A stretch of 64,000 nucleotides of DNA from Streptomyces sp. CNQ-509. Its GTDB lineage: Bacteria; Actinomycetota; Actinomycetes; Streptomycetales; Streptomycetaceae. Below the pieces are notes generated by a model. That model made no database searches, had not been told where the DNA came from, and worked only from the letters and a program-made list of their open reading frames with translations. Both the position numbers and the translations under genes were made by a program. Shown here in pieces: positions 24,635 through 33,240 of this stretch; the first letter of the stretch is position 1, and every line of letters begins with the position of its first letter. The DNA lies in NCBI RefSeq assembly GCF_001011035.1, contig NZ_CP011492.1:868001-932000 (forward strand), in the 5' to 3' direction.

Positions 24635-25088
24635 GCAGCGGCAGGCGGCCGGGGAGCCGCGCGAGAGCGGGCACACGGGGCTGTCCAGCGGGCCGGGGCG
24701 GCTGATCCTCGCGCTGTACGGGGTCTTCGCGGTCGGCGCCACCTCGCGGGCGGTCTACCAGCTCAGCACGGAGTTCGGCAAGGCGCCGCTCGCGTACGTG
24801 CTCTCCGCGCTCGCCGCCGTCGTCTACGTCTTCATCACCGTCGCCCTCGCGCGCGGCGGGGAGACGGCGCGGCGGCTCGCGCTGGTGTGCATCACCGCCG
24901 AGCTGATCGGCGTGCTGGCGATCGGCACCTGGACGGAGGTGCAGCCGTCCGAGTTCCCGGACCAGACCGTGTGGTCCGACTACGGCCGCGGCTACCTCTT
25001 CCTGCCCGTGATCCTGCCGGTCATCGGGCTGTGGTGGCTGAGGAAGCAGTCGTCGCGGGCGCGCCCTGAGGGGCCTTCTCCAGAGTGA
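24627..25088 (+). CDS. Four-helix membrane protein (153 aa)
   Basis: 153 residues. After a hydrophilic N-terminus of about 25 residues there are four membrane segments (LILALYGVFAVGATSRAVY, LAYVLSALAAVVYVFITVAL, LALVCITAELIGVLAIG, GYLFLPVILPVIGLWWL). The loop WTEVQPSEFPDQTVWSDYGRGY is conserved-looking. I recall similar conserved streptomycete membrane proteins but no function. The start is GTG, overlapping the preceding gene. The last 68 bases overlap the 3' end of the convergent GNAT gene. Confidence 0.78.
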   Translation: MAEQRQAAGEPRESGHTGLSSGPGRLILALYGVFAVGATSRAVYQLSTEFGKAPLAYVLSALAAVVYVFITVALARGGETARRLALVCITAELIGVLAIGTWTEVQPSEFPDQTVWSDYGRGYLFLPVILPVIGLWWLRKQSSRARPEGPSPE

Positions 25089-25545
25089 CCAGGCTCAGCC
25101 GCGGGCTGACCTTCTCCGTGCCCACCGGCTCGTAGCCCAGTCGCCGGTACAGCCGCAGGTTCGCCTCGTTGCGGTGTCCGGTGAGGAGCTGGAACCGCTC
25201 GACGGGCGCGCCGCCCTCGGCGAGCCTGACCTCCATGGCGAGCAGCAGCCGGGCGCCGAGGCCGTGGCCCTGCATCCGGGGGTGCACGATGAGCCGCCCG
25301 ATGACGGCGGTGCCGTCGGCCTGCACCGTGCCGCGGACGGCCCCGACCACCTCGTCGCCGAGGCGGGCGACGACGGCGGCGCCGCGGTCGAACTCCGCGC
25401 GCAGCTCGTCCAGGGTCTCGGTGAGCGGGGGTATGCGGTAGTCCCCGTACAGCGCGGCCTCGGCCTGGTAGCAGAGGTACTGGAGTTTCAGGACTTGCTC
25501 GGCGTCGTCGTTCGTCGCCGGCGTAATCGTCACACTCTTGCCCAT
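25021..25545 (-). CDS. GNAT acetyltransferase
   Basis: 174 residues. The acetyl-CoA-binding loop is VHPRMQGHGLGARLLLAME and is followed by NEANLRLYRRLGYEPVGTEK, the standard GNAT end. The protein begins SVTITPATNDDAEQVLKLQ. The ATG at 25545 is supported by GGAGG nine bases upstream. The C-terminal Ala/Thr/Ser-rich 22 residues are encoded in DNA that also encodes the C-terminus of the convergent membrane protein. Substrate unknown. Confidence 0.87.
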   Translation of the reverse strand: MGKSVTITPATNDDAEQVLKLQYLCYQAEAALYGDYRIPPLTETLDELRAEFDRGAAVVARLGDEVVGAVRGTVQADGTAVIGRLIVHPRMQGHGLGARLLLAMEVRLAEGGAPVERFQLLTGHRNEANLRLYRRLGYEPVGTEKVSPRLSLVTLEKAPQGAPATTASSATTAR

Positions 25546-25795
25546 GCCGCGCCCGCCTCCTCTGTGCACCCGTAGACAGGCCGCAAAAACCTGCGGCCTA
25601 CCGCGTGTTTCCCCGCACTTCACCCGGCGCAACCTCCGCCGTGAGCATTCTGCGCGGCGCGGTCGTGCCGTGGCTACGGACGAGGCCCCGGCATCCCTGT
25701 GATATTGCCAACTCGCCTGAGATGTCGGGGTACGGGACACGGGCGGGCCCGCCGTCCGCCGCCGGGAACGGACCCGCGGGAGGCAACGGGCGGAC

Positions 25796-25823
25796 GGGGG
25801 CCGCCGGTTGCCCGGCGGCCCCC
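25796..25823 (-). terminator. Terminator after GDPD gene
   Basis: A perfect 12-bp stem: GGGGGCCGCCGG at 25796-25807 pairs with CCGGCGGCCCCC at 25812-25823 around TTGC. It lies five bases beyond the stop codon of the minus-strand phosphodiesterase gene. Confidence 0.85.
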
Positions 25824-25828
25824 CGGGG

Positions 25829-26998
25829 TCAGCCTCGCGTGAGGAAGGCGTTCCGGGCGAGCAGCCCGGTGTCGGGGTTGTCGGTGAAGATCCCGTCGAT
25901 GCCCGTCTCGAAGTAGACCTGGAAGGCGCCGAACGCGTCGCCGTAGTGCGTCGTGTCCGTGCCCCTGCGGAAGTCCGCCGGCAGGAACGTGTTCTCGTTG
26001 CGCATCGTGTACGGGTGCAGCACCAGCCCGGCGTCGTGCGCGTCGCGGACGAGGGCGGTGGGCTCCAGCAGCTTGCCGGTGGAGTCCTTCGGGATGATCA
26101 GGTCGAGCGTCGGGCCGAGGCCCTTGGCGAAGCCCGCGATCCACGCCAGCCCCTCGGGCGTGACCAGGTCGGCGACGGTGCGCGGGTCCCCGGCCTGGAC
26201 GAAGTCCCATGGCCGCGAGGACGCCGCGCCGAGCAGCACGACACCCGGTGAGTCGACGAGCCCGGCGAGCCGCTCGACGCTGCTGGGCTCGAACGACTGC
26301 AGGAAGATGGGCGAGTTGCTCTTGTCCCGGCCGTAGCGGCGCAGCAGCCGCGCCAGCGGTTTCTCCAGCTCAAGGCCGATGGAGCGGAAAAAGCTAGGGT
26401 GTTTTGTCTCGACGTGCAGGTAAACCGGCCTGCCGGTGCCGCGCCGCTGCCGCTCCGCCCACTGCAGCACCTCTTCGAAGGTGGGCACCTCCCAGCGGCC
26501 GTTGTAGAGGGTGTTGCGCTGCCGTACGGCGGGGATGCGCTCCGTGGCCCGCAGCGTCTTCAGCTCGGCGAGGGTGAAGTCCTCGGTGAACCAGCCGGTG
26601 ATCTGCGCGCCGTCGACCGTCTTGGTGGTCTTGCGGGCGGCGAACTCCGGGTGGTCCGCGACGTCGGTGGTGCCGCCGATCTCGTTCTCGTGCCGGCAGA
26701 CGAGGTGGCCGTCCTTCGTCGGCACGAGATCCTGCTCGATGACGTCCGCGCCCATGTCGAGGGCGAACTGGTACGCGCCCAGGGTGTGCTCGGGCCGGTA
26801 GCCGCTGGCCCCGCGGTGCGCGATCACCGCCGGGTTCGGCAGCCTCCCGCCCGGGCCCGGACCGCCGCTGCCGCCGGACCCGCCCGCCGCCCGCGCCGTA
26901 CCCGGCAGGCCCACCGCGGCCGCCGCACCGCCCAGCGCCGCCGCGCCGAGCACCGCCCGTCTGCCGGGCTGCTGCCGCTCCGTACCGCCGTCGCTCAT
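25829..26998 (-). CDS. Tat-exported glycerophosphodiester phosphodiesterase
   Basis: 389 residues. The N-terminus is a twin-arginine signal (GRRAVLGAAALGGAAAAVG, then an Ala-x-Ala-like cleavage site). The GDPD TIM barrel begins with VIAHRGASGYRPEHT, containing the catalytic HR and Glu, followed by DVIEQDLVPTKDGHLVCRHE with metal-binding Glu and Asp and the second His. Such enzymes release glycerol phosphate from deacylated phospholipids or teichoic acids outside the cell. The ATG at 26998 has GAGGTGG upstream. It is divergent from the acyltransferase gene, another lipid gene. Confidence 0.92.
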   Translation of the reverse strand: MSDGGTERQQPGRRAVLGAAALGGAAAAVGLPGTARAAGGSGGSGGPGPGGRLPNPAVIAHRGASGYRPEHTLGAYQFALDMGADVIEQDLVPTKDGHLVCRHENEIGGTTDVADHPEFAARKTTKTVDGAQITGWFTEDFTLAELKTLRATERIPAVRQRNTLYNGRWEVPTFEEVLQWAERQRRGTGRPVYLHVETKHPSFFRSIGLELEKPLARLLRRYGRDKSNSPIFLQSFEPSSVERLAGLVDSPGVVLLGAASSRPWDFVQAGDPRTVADLVTPEGLAWIAGFAKGLGPTLDLIIPKDSTGKLLEPTALVRDAHDAGLVLHPYTMRNENTFLPADFRRGTDTTHYGDAFGAFQVYFETGIDGIFTDNPDTGLLARNAFLTRG

Positions 26999-27215
26999 AT
27001 CAGCCACCTCTCCGTCGTACCCGCGCCATCGACGGCGCCTCGACAAAAGACGGCCCGATGTTAGGCGGCAGCGGCGCGGGTGCGGGAGACTTGCGGCGGC
27101 GCGCTTGTGAAATCGGCGGCAACACTGCGTCTCGGCCGGTTGAAGCCGGAGTGGGAACCGCCCGGTCAGGCGAGTATGGTCGCAGGCGTCACCGTCCCGA
27201 CCGGAGGATCCTTCC

Positions 27216-27887
27216 TTGTTCCGCATCCTGATCAAGGCGTTTCTCGGCTTGCTCATGCGTGTCCTGTACCGCCCCCGGGTGGAGGGCCACGAGCACATTC
27301 CCGGCACGGGCCCGGTCGTCCTCGCCGGCAACCACCTCACGTTCGTCGACTCGATGTTCCTCGGCCTGGTCGTGAAGCGGCCGGTGTTCTTCATCGGCAA
27401 GGACGAGTACGTCACGGGCAAGGGCGTCAAGGGCCGCCTGATGGCCTGGTTCTTCACCTCGGTCGGGATGATCCCGGTGGACCGGGACGGCGGCCGCGGC
27501 GGTGTCGCGGCGCTGATGACGGGGCGCCGGATCCTGGAGGAGGGCCGGGTCTTCGCCATCTACCCGGAGGGCACCCGCTCCCCCGACGGCCGGCTGTACC
27601 GGGCGCGTACGGGTGTGGCGCGGCTGACGCTGATGACCGGCGCGCCCGTGGTGCCGTTCGCGATGGTCGGTACGGAGAAGATCCAGCCGGGCGGCGCGGG
27701 CCGGCCGCGGATCGCCCGGTTCACGGTGCGTTTCGGGGAGCCGCTGGACTTCTCCCGCTACGAGGGCATGGACCGCGACCGGTACGTGCTGCGGGCGGTG
27801 GCCGACGAGGTGATGAGCGAGGTCATGCGGCTGTCCGGGCAGGAGTACGTCGACGTGTACGCCACGAAGGTGAAGTCGGCCGCCTGA
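27216..27887 (+). CDS. plsC: 1-acyl-glycerol-3-phosphate acyltransferase
   Basis: 223 residues of the PlsC family. The catalytic HxxxxD motif is NHLTFVD near residue 41, and the glycerol-phosphate-binding block is YPEGTRSPDGRLYRARTGVARL. FFIGKDEYVTG and VGMIPVDRDGG match further family blocks. The enzyme converts lysophosphatidate to phosphatidate at the membrane. Actinobacteria usually have several paralogues, so the specific role is open. The start is TTG, with GGAGG seven bases before it; no ATG lies nearby. Confidence 0.92.
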   Translation: MFRILIKAFLGLLMRVLYRPRVEGHEHIPGTGPVVLAGNHLTFVDSMFLGLVVKRPVFFIGKDEYVTGKGVKGRLMAWFFTSVGMIPVDRDGGRGGVAALMTGRRILEEGRVFAIYPEGTRSPDGRLYRARTGVARLTLMTGAPVVPFAMVGTEKIQPGGAGRPRIARFTVRFGEPLDFSRYEGMDRDRYVLRAVADEVMSEVMRLSGQEYVDVYATKVKSAA

Positions 27888-27919
27888 GCCGTACGGTACG
27901 AACCGCCCGTCCGCGGCGG

Positions 27920-29197
27920 CTACTTCTCCAGCAGCTCCACCGGCCCGTCGCCCTCCCCGCCGCGCATCTCCGCGGGCAGCCCGTCCGGCGGCCCGCCCGC
28001 ACCGCGCGCACCGGCCGCCGCGCCCGCGTCGGGCAGCCACAGCACGAACGTGCTGCCCGCGCCCACCCGGGAGAACAGCCGCGGCTGCCCGCCGTGCGAC
28101 TCCACGATCTGCCGCACGATCGCCAGCCCGAGACCCGCGTGCCGGTCCCTGGGCCGCCCCTCCTGGCCCGCCTCGCCGCGCCAGAACCGGTCGAAGACCC
28201 GGGCCTGCTCGCCCTCGCCGATGCCGGGGCCCGCGTCCTGCACGGCGATCCACAGCCAGCCCTCCGCGCGGCCGGCCGCGACCGTGATGCGGGTGCCGGC
28301 GGGCGCGAGGCGTACCGCGTTGGAGAGGAGGTTGCCGACGGCCCGGCGCAGCGCGTACGGGTCACCGATCAGCACCAGGCCCTCGTCCAGCCGGCGCCGG
28401 ATCACCAGGCCCCGTTCCGTCGCCAGCGGCGCGAACTCCTCGCACGCCTCGTCCGCCACGTCGGCCAGGTCCACGTCCGCGTCGGCGAACGCGGCGGCGG
28501 ACCGCCGCGCGGTCGCGAGCAGGTCCTCCACCAGCCGCGTCATCCGCGTGGTGGCCCGGTCGACCACGGCGACGGCCCGCCGCCGCTCCTCCGGCTCCGA
28601 CTCCTCGACGGAGAGCACCGCGTCGAGGTTGGCCCGGATGATGGCCAGCGGGGTGCGCAGTTCGTGCGAGGCGTCGTCCACGAGCTGGCGCTGCGCGGCG
28701 AAGGCGCCGTCGAGCCGGTCGAGCATCGAGTCGACGGTGTCGGCGACCATGCGCAGCTCGTCGCGCGGTCCTTCGAGCCGGATCCGGCGGGAGAGGTCGC
28801 TGCCGGCCTGGATCTCCTCGGCGGTACGGGCGATGGCGCGTACGGGGCGCAGCGCCCGGCCGGAGAGCACCCAGCCGGTGCCGAGGCTGGCGACGGCCAC
28901 GCCGCCGAGGACGGCGAAGGAGAAGGTGCGCAGGTTGCCCAGCGTCTCGTAGTTCACGGCGGCCTCGACGTCCTCGGCCTTGACGACGTCGATGTCCCCG
29001 ACCCGTACGCCGTCGACCCGCTTCTCGGCCTGCAGCTCCTTGCTGACCGGCTGGGCGTCGCCGCTGCGCTGCACCGCGACGTACGCGCCGCCGAGCACGA
29101 GCGCGGTCAGGCAGAACACGAGCACCGAGTAGAGCACGGTGAGCCGGAAGCGGATGGTGTGGACGAAGGCCGGGAGCGGCAGCCGGGGCCGCCTCAC
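27920..29197 (-). CDS. Two-component sensor histidine kinase
   Basis: 425 residues. There are two membrane helices, about residues 17-42 and 92-112, enclosing a roughly 50-residue extracytoplasmic loop. A HAMP linker (RALRPVRAIARTAEEI) follows, then the HisKA domain with phospho-acceptor His in DDASHELRTPLAII, and a HATPase domain with NLLSNAVRLAP (N box), DAGPGIG (G1) and GLGLAIVRQIVESHGG. The tail of about 40 residues is Gly/Ala-rich. The ATG overlaps the response-regulator stop by four bases. It is the last gene of an operon that begins with MoxR-type genes. Confidence 0.94.
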   Translation of the reverse strand: MRRPRLPLPAFVHTIRFRLTVLYSVLVFCLTALVLGGAYVAVQRSGDAQPVSKELQAEKRVDGVRVGDIDVVKAEDVEAAVNYETLGNLRTFSFAVLGGVAVASLGTGWVLSGRALRPVRAIARTAEEIQAGSDLSRRIRLEGPRDELRMVADTVDSMLDRLDGAFAAQRQLVDDASHELRTPLAIIRANLDAVLSVEESEPEERRRAVAVVDRATTRMTRLVEDLLATARRSAAAFADADVDLADVADEACEEFAPLATERGLVIRRRLDEGLVLIGDPYALRRAVGNLLSNAVRLAPAGTRITVAAGRAEGWLWIAVQDAGPGIGEGEQARVFDRFWRGEAGQEGRPRDRHAGLGLAIVRQIVESHGGQPRLFSRVGAGSTFVLWLPDAGAAAGARGAGGPPDGLPAEMRGGEGDGPVELLEK

Positions 29198-29865
29198 GGC
29201 GTCTCCTCCTTCAGCCGGTAGCCGTGCCGGATGACGGTCTCGATCAGCGGCTCCTCCTGGCCGGTGACCTTGCGGCGCAGCGAGCCGACGGTGACGCGCA
29301 CGGTGTTGGTGAACGGGTCGGCGTTCTCGTCCCAGACGTGCTCCAGGAGTTCTTCCGCGGAGACGACCCGGCCGGGGCGGGTCATCAGGTAGTGCAGCAC
29401 GCCGAACTCCTTGGGCGTGAGCCGCAGCGGGCGGCTGCCGCGGTACGCCTCGAACCTGGCGGTGTCCAGCCGCAGTTCGCCGACCTCCACGACGGACGTG
29501 CCGCCCTCGTCGCGGCGGAGCAGGGCCCGTATCCGCGCCAGCAGCTCCGGCAGCGCGAACGGCTTGACGAGATAGTCGTCGGCGCCCGCGTCGAGGCCGC
29601 GCACCCGGTCGGCGAGGCGGTCGCGGGCGGTGAGCATCAGGATCCGCGGCCCGCCGGGGGCCCCGCGTATCTCCCGGCAGACGGCGAGGCCGTCGCCGTC
29701 GGGCAGGGTGAGGTCGAGCAGCACGAGGTCGTACTCGTTGACCCCGAGCTTCTCCAGCGCGCCGTCCACGTCGGCGGCGGTGTCGACCGCGTATCCGGAG
29801 CGCACCAGCCCGACCCGGAGCGCGCCCACCAGGTCCTCTTCGTCCTCGACCACGAGTATCCGCAT
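29194..29865 (-). CDS. OmpR-family response regulator
   Basis: 223 residues. The receiver domain has the acidic pair ED at residues 7-8, the phospho-acceptor Asp51 in LLDLTLPDGDG, the conserved Thr in MLTARD and Lys in LVKPF. The C-terminal winged helix (about residues 125-220) ends with TVRVTVGSLRRKV and VIRHGYRL, as in OmpR/PhoB regulators. It is nine bases downstream of the protease gene and overlaps the kinase gene, so the pair is co-expressed with the envelope genes upstream and may regulate them. Confidence 0.95.
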   Translation of the reverse strand: MRILVVEDEEDLVGALRVGLVRSGYAVDTAADVDGALEKLGVNEYDLVLLDLTLPDGDGLAVCREIRGAPGGPRILMLTARDRLADRVRGLDAGADDYLVKPFALPELLARIRALLRRDEGGTSVVEVGELRLDTARFEAYRGSRPLRLTPKEFGVLHYLMTRPGRVVSAEELLEHVWDENADPFTNTVRVTVGSLRRKVTGQEEPLIETVIRHGYRLKEETP

Positions 29866-29874
29866 GCCATGAAC

Positions 29875-30801
29875 CTAATCGCCGTCGATGATCGAGTCCG
29901 CCGCCCGGACCGCGTCCTCCACGGGTACGGCGAAGCCGATGCCGATCGAGCCGCCGCTGCCCCGGTCCAGCGAGGCGATGGCGGTGTTGATGCCGACGAC
30001 GCGGCCTGCGGCGTCCACCAGCGGGCCGCCGGAGTTGCCGGGGTTGATGGAGGCGTCCGTCTGCACCGCCCGCTGCTGCGCGCCGCCGCCGAGCGAGACC
30101 TCGCGGTCGACGGCGCTGACGATGCCGGAGGTGACGGTGCCGGTCAGGCCCAGCGGCGAGCCGATGGCCAGCACCGAGTCGGCGACGGACAGGTCCGCGG
30201 CGCGGCCCCTGGGCAGCGGGCGCGGGGCGTACGGGCCCGCCACCTCCAGCACCGCCACGTCCCGTCCGGTGTCGCGGCCCAGCACCTCGGCGTCCACCCG
30301 GCGGCCGCTGTGCAGCACCACGGTGGCGTCGGTGGCGGTGCCGACGACGTGGGCGTTGGTGAGGATGCGGCCGCGGTCGTCGAAGACGAAGCCGGAGCCC
30401 TGCCGTTCGCCGGCCTGTACGGAGACCACGCTGGGCAGCACCCGGGCGGCGACGCTGTCGAGGTCGCCGGGGTTCCGCCCGGCGGCGGCCGGTGGGAGGG
30501 CTCCGGCCGCCGCCTCCTCACCGCCCCCGGGGCCGCGTATCTCGCCGGCGGCGAACCCGGCCGCGCCGCCGGCGAGGACTGCGGCGACGACGGCGACGGC
30601 GAGGGCCCGGTTCGCCGCGCGGCGGGGCGCCGGGGGCGGGGTCGGGGTGGGTGCCGGGGGGACGCGGTACGGGGACGCGGGCGGCACGGGCCCGGCCTGC
30701 GGGGGCCCGCCCGCGGGACGCGGGGCGGCGGTGCCGGCGCGGTCGCCCGCGGTGAACGCGGGGCCGCGGGGCTCGCCGAGGCCGGGACGGGCGTGGGTCA
30801 C
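29875..30801 (-). CDS. HtrA/DegP-like membrane-anchored serine protease without PDZ
   Basis: 308 residues. A Pro-rich cytoplasmic segment (about 1-60) leads to one membrane helix (ALAVAVVAAVLAGGAAGFAAG) and an extracytoplasmic trypsin-like domain. The triad is His in LTNAHVVG, Asp in GRDVAVLEV and Ser in NPGNSGGPL, and GFVFDDRGRILTNAHVVG is typical of HtrA. The protein stops shortly after the protease domain, so the C-terminal PDZ domain of DegP/HtrA is missing. The start is GTG with GAGGAG upstream. It is 11 bp after the VWA gene and nine bases before the response regulator, suggesting an envelope-stress role. Confidence 0.9.
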   Translation of the reverse strand: MTHARPGLGEPRGPAFTAGDRAGTAAPRPAGGPPQAGPVPPASPYRVPPAPTPTPPPAPRRAANRALAVAVVAAVLAGGAAGFAAGEIRGPGGGEEAAAGALPPAAAGRNPGDLDSVAARVLPSVVSVQAGERQGSGFVFDDRGRILTNAHVVGTATDATVVLHSGRRVDAEVLGRDTGRDVAVLEVAGPYAPRPLPRGRAADLSVADSVLAIGSPLGLTGTVTSGIVSAVDREVSLGGGAQQRAVQTDASINPGNSGGPLVDAAGRVVGINTAIASLDRGSGGSIGIGFAVPVEDAVRAADSIIDGD

Positions 30802-30812
30802 GGTCGTTCTCC

Positions 30813-31763
30813 TCACGGTAGGCGCGAGAACCACAGCAGGGATGTGGCCGCGGCCAGCAGCGCGGCGATCAGCGCGGCCGCGACGAACCACTGCCAGATC
30901 TCGCGATCCTCGGTGCGGTAGCCGACGGAGCTGCCGATGTCCTCGTACACGGCCTGCAGCTCTTCGCCGGAGGCGGCCTCGTGGAACGCGCCGCCGGTCG
31001 CGGTGGCCAGCTCCTCCAGCGCGGGCGCGTCGACCGGCACCGGCACACTCTGCCCGCTGGCCAGGTCGATGGTGCCGCCCTCGGTGCCGTACGCGATCGT
31101 CGACACCGGGATCCCGGCCGCGGCAGCCTCCTCGGCGGCGGCGGAGGTGGCACGGCCCGTGGTGTTCTGCCCGTCGGAGAGCAGCACGACGTGCGCGGGC
31201 GGCGGTTCGCGCTCAGCCTGTTCGTCGAGCGTGCGGATCGCCTCGGCGGAGGAGAAGACCGCCTCGCCGATCGCCGTGCCCTGCCGGGTGTCCAGCCGGT
31301 CGAGCGCGCGGCGCATGGCCTCGCGGTCGGTGGTCGGCGGCAGCGCGACGGCGGAGGTGCCGCTGAAGGTGACGAGCCCGACGTTGAACCGCTCGGGCAG
31401 CTCGGTCACGAACGCCTGGGCGGCGTCCTGCGCGGCGGTGAACCGCGACGGCTGTACGTCGGTGGCCCGCATCGAGGCGGAGACGTCCAGCGCGACCATG
31501 ATGGTCGCCCGCTCCCGCGGCACTTCGGTCTCGGCGGTGGGCCGGGCGAAGCCGACGACGAGCAGCCCGGCCATGGCGCAGAACGCGGTGGCCGGCACGT
31601 GGCGGCGCCAGCCGGGGCGGCGGGGCATGACCTTGTCGAGCAGGTCGACGTTGGTGAACCGCACGGCGTAGCGGCTGCGCCGGGCCTGCATGACGACGTA
31701 CGCGACGGCGAGGGCGGCGAGCGGCACGAGCAGCAGGAGCCACCCGGGCGAGGCGAGACTCAT
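30813..31763 (-). CDS. Membrane VWA-domain protein (BatA-like)
   Basis: 316 residues. An N-terminal membrane helix (WLLLLVPLAALAVAYVVMQ), a short second one near residue 60 (AFCAMAGLLVVGFA), a VWA domain (about 85-270) and a C-terminal helix (WFVAAALIAALLAAATSLLWF). The MIDAS metal site is DVSAS in MVALDVSASMRATDV, followed by TFSGTSAVALPPTTDR and VVLLSDGQNTTGRAT. This is the BatA/VWA partner that regularly accompanies MoxR AAA ATPases and DUF58 proteins; such sets are proposed to act as metal-insertion or assembly chaperones. GGAGG precedes the ATG. Confidence 0.92.
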   Translation of the reverse strand: MSLASPGWLLLLVPLAALAVAYVVMQARRSRYAVRFTNVDLLDKVMPRRPGWRRHVPATAFCAMAGLLVVGFARPTAETEVPRERATIMVALDVSASMRATDVQPSRFTAAQDAAQAFVTELPERFNVGLVTFSGTSAVALPPTTDREAMRRALDRLDTRQGTAIGEAVFSSAEAIRTLDEQAEREPPPAHVVLLSDGQNTTGRATSAAAEEAAAAGIPVSTIAYGTEGGTIDLASGQSVPVPVDAPALEELATATGGAFHEAASGEELQAVYEDIGSSVGYRTEDREIWQWFVAAALIAALLAAATSLLWFSRLP

Positions 31764-32284
31764 GCGGGGCCCTCCGGGAGTCGGCGGGGTGGGCGGACGC
31801 GGGTACGGGGCGGGCCGGTGCGGCCGAGGGCGTGCGCGCCGGACGCGGGGCCGCCGCCGGTGTGGGCGGCGCGCGTGGGAGCCGCGGGGGCGGCGGTGTG
31901 CCGCCGTGGGCGGAGACCGGGGGCACTTCCCCGTGTGCCGTACGGGCCGGGGCCGGGCAGGCGAACCCGGCGCGTGGGGGCGGCGGTTGCCGTACCGGTG
32001 CGGCGGTGACCCGCGGGGTGCCTGCTGTCCTCGCGGCCCGGCGGACGGCGGGGGTACGGCCCCCGCCCCGCCCGGGACGACCGGGCCGCCGCCACCGGCA
32101 CCACGGCGGGACCCGGACGGCCGGGGGGCATGCCGCCCCGCCCGTGCGGCGGCGCTGTGGCGCGTAGCGCCCGATGCCCCGCCCCCGGTCGTGGTCCGTA
32201 TCCAGCCGCGCCCGCGGCCGGCGGCGCCAGGCCCGGCGAGACCGCCGGGGCCGCCCCGGAACCGGGTGCAGGACCGGAGGTCAT
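31760..32284 (-). CDS. Doubtful Pro/Arg/Ala-rich ORF between DUF58 and VWA genes
   Basis: 174 codons, fitting exactly between its neighbours with a 4-base ATGA overlap at both ends (32281-32284 and 31760-31763), as translational coupling would demand. The protein is extremely rich in Pro, Arg, Gly and Ala, with no hydrophobic core, membrane segment or domain. The first third of the region carries a degenerate copy of the 3' end of the DUF58 gene, so the ORF may be a by-product of that duplication. The end overlaps are the only positive evidence; it may instead be a long spacer read-through. Confidence 0.35.
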   Translation of the reverse strand: MTSGPAPGSGAAPAVSPGLAPPAAGAAGYGPRPGAGHRALRATAPPHGRGGMPPGRPGPAVVPVAAARSSRAGRGPYPRRPPGREDSRHPAGHRRTGTATAAPTRRVRLPGPGPYGTRGSAPGLRPRRHTAAPAAPTRAAHTGGGPASGAHALGRTGPPRTRVRPPRRLPEGPA

Positions 32285-33240
32285 GCCGCACCGCCCGTCC
32301 CGCGGCGCTGTGCCGCCGCGTAGCGGGCGATGTCCCGGACCCAGTCACGGTCCGTGCGCAGCGGCAGCCGTGCCGCGCCCGCGGCCCGCAGCGCCCGGGC
32401 GATCGCCGCGCGCTGCTCCGCCGCGGCGGCGGCGTACCGCTCCCGCAGCCGCTTCGAGTACGTGGGGATCTCCCGGCGCCGGCCCGACTCCGGGTCCACG
32501 ACGGTGAGCAGCCCCACCGGGGGCAGCTCCAGCTCGCGGGGGTCGACGATCTCGACGGCCAGGACCTGGTGCCGCCGGGCCAGGGCCCGCAGCGGCTGCT
32601 CCCAGCCCGGTTCGAGGAAGTCGGAGACGACGGCGACCAGCCCGCGGCGGCGCTCCGCGCGCTGCAGCGCGGCCACCGCCTCGGCGAGAGTGTGGGTCTG
32701 CGGGCCCGCCGGCACGCGGGGGCGTTCGAGCGCGGTGCGCAGCACCCGCATCAGATGCCGCCGCCCGCCGCGGGCGGGGATGCGCTGGATACCGTCGGGG
32801 CGGACGAGCTGGGCGCCGAGGCGGTTGCCCGCGCGCTCGGTGAGGAACGCGACGGCCGCGGCAGCGCCGACGGCGAGGTCGCGCTTCTCCATCCGGCCGG
32901 TGCCGAAGTCCATGCTGGCGCTGGCGTCGAGGACGATCCAGGTGGTCAGCTCGCGGTCCGCGAGGGTCATCCGCACGTGCGGCACGGTGGTGCGGGCGGT
33001 GGCGTTCCAGTCCATGCGGCGTACGTCGTCCACGCCCGGGGCGTACGGGCGGCTCTCGTCCGGCTCGCCGCCGGGGCCGGGGACGAGGGCGGTGAGGTCG
33101 CCCTGGAGGAGGCCGTCGGGGCGGCGGGTGAAGAGGAGCCGCAGGTGCTGGAGCGCCTGTTCCGGGGTGAGTTCGCCCAGCGACGGCGAGCCGGGCACGC
33201 CCCGGGCCGTCGCACCCGCCGCGCTGCCGGTCGCGCTCAT
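32281..33240 (-). CDS. DUF58 domain protein
   Basis: 319 residues. The core block GVDDVRRMDWNATARTT, followed by ELTTWIVLDASASMDFG, is the DUF58 signature; its DASAS is MIDAS-like. The protein has no membrane helix. DUF58 proteins are the constant partners of MoxR ATPases and VWA proteins and probably form part of the same complex. The ATG overlaps the MoxR stop by four bases and GGGAGGG lies just upstream. The last 30 codons are partly duplicated 150 bp downstream (minus-strand sense). Confidence 0.92.
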   Translation of the reverse strand: MSATGSAAGATARGVPGSPSLGELTPEQALQHLRLLFTRRPDGLLQGDLTALVPGPGGEPDESRPYAPGVDDVRRMDWNATARTTVPHVRMTLADRELTTWIVLDASASMDFGTGRMEKRDLAVGAAAAVAFLTERAGNRLGAQLVRPDGIQRIPARGGRRHLMRVLRTALERPRVPAGPQTHTLAEAVAALQRAERRRGLVAVVSDFLEPGWEQPLRALARRHQVLAVEIVDPRELELPPVGLLTVVDPESGRRREIPTYSKRLRERYAAAAAEQRAAIARALRAAGAARLPLRTDRDWVRDIARYAAAQRRGTGGAA

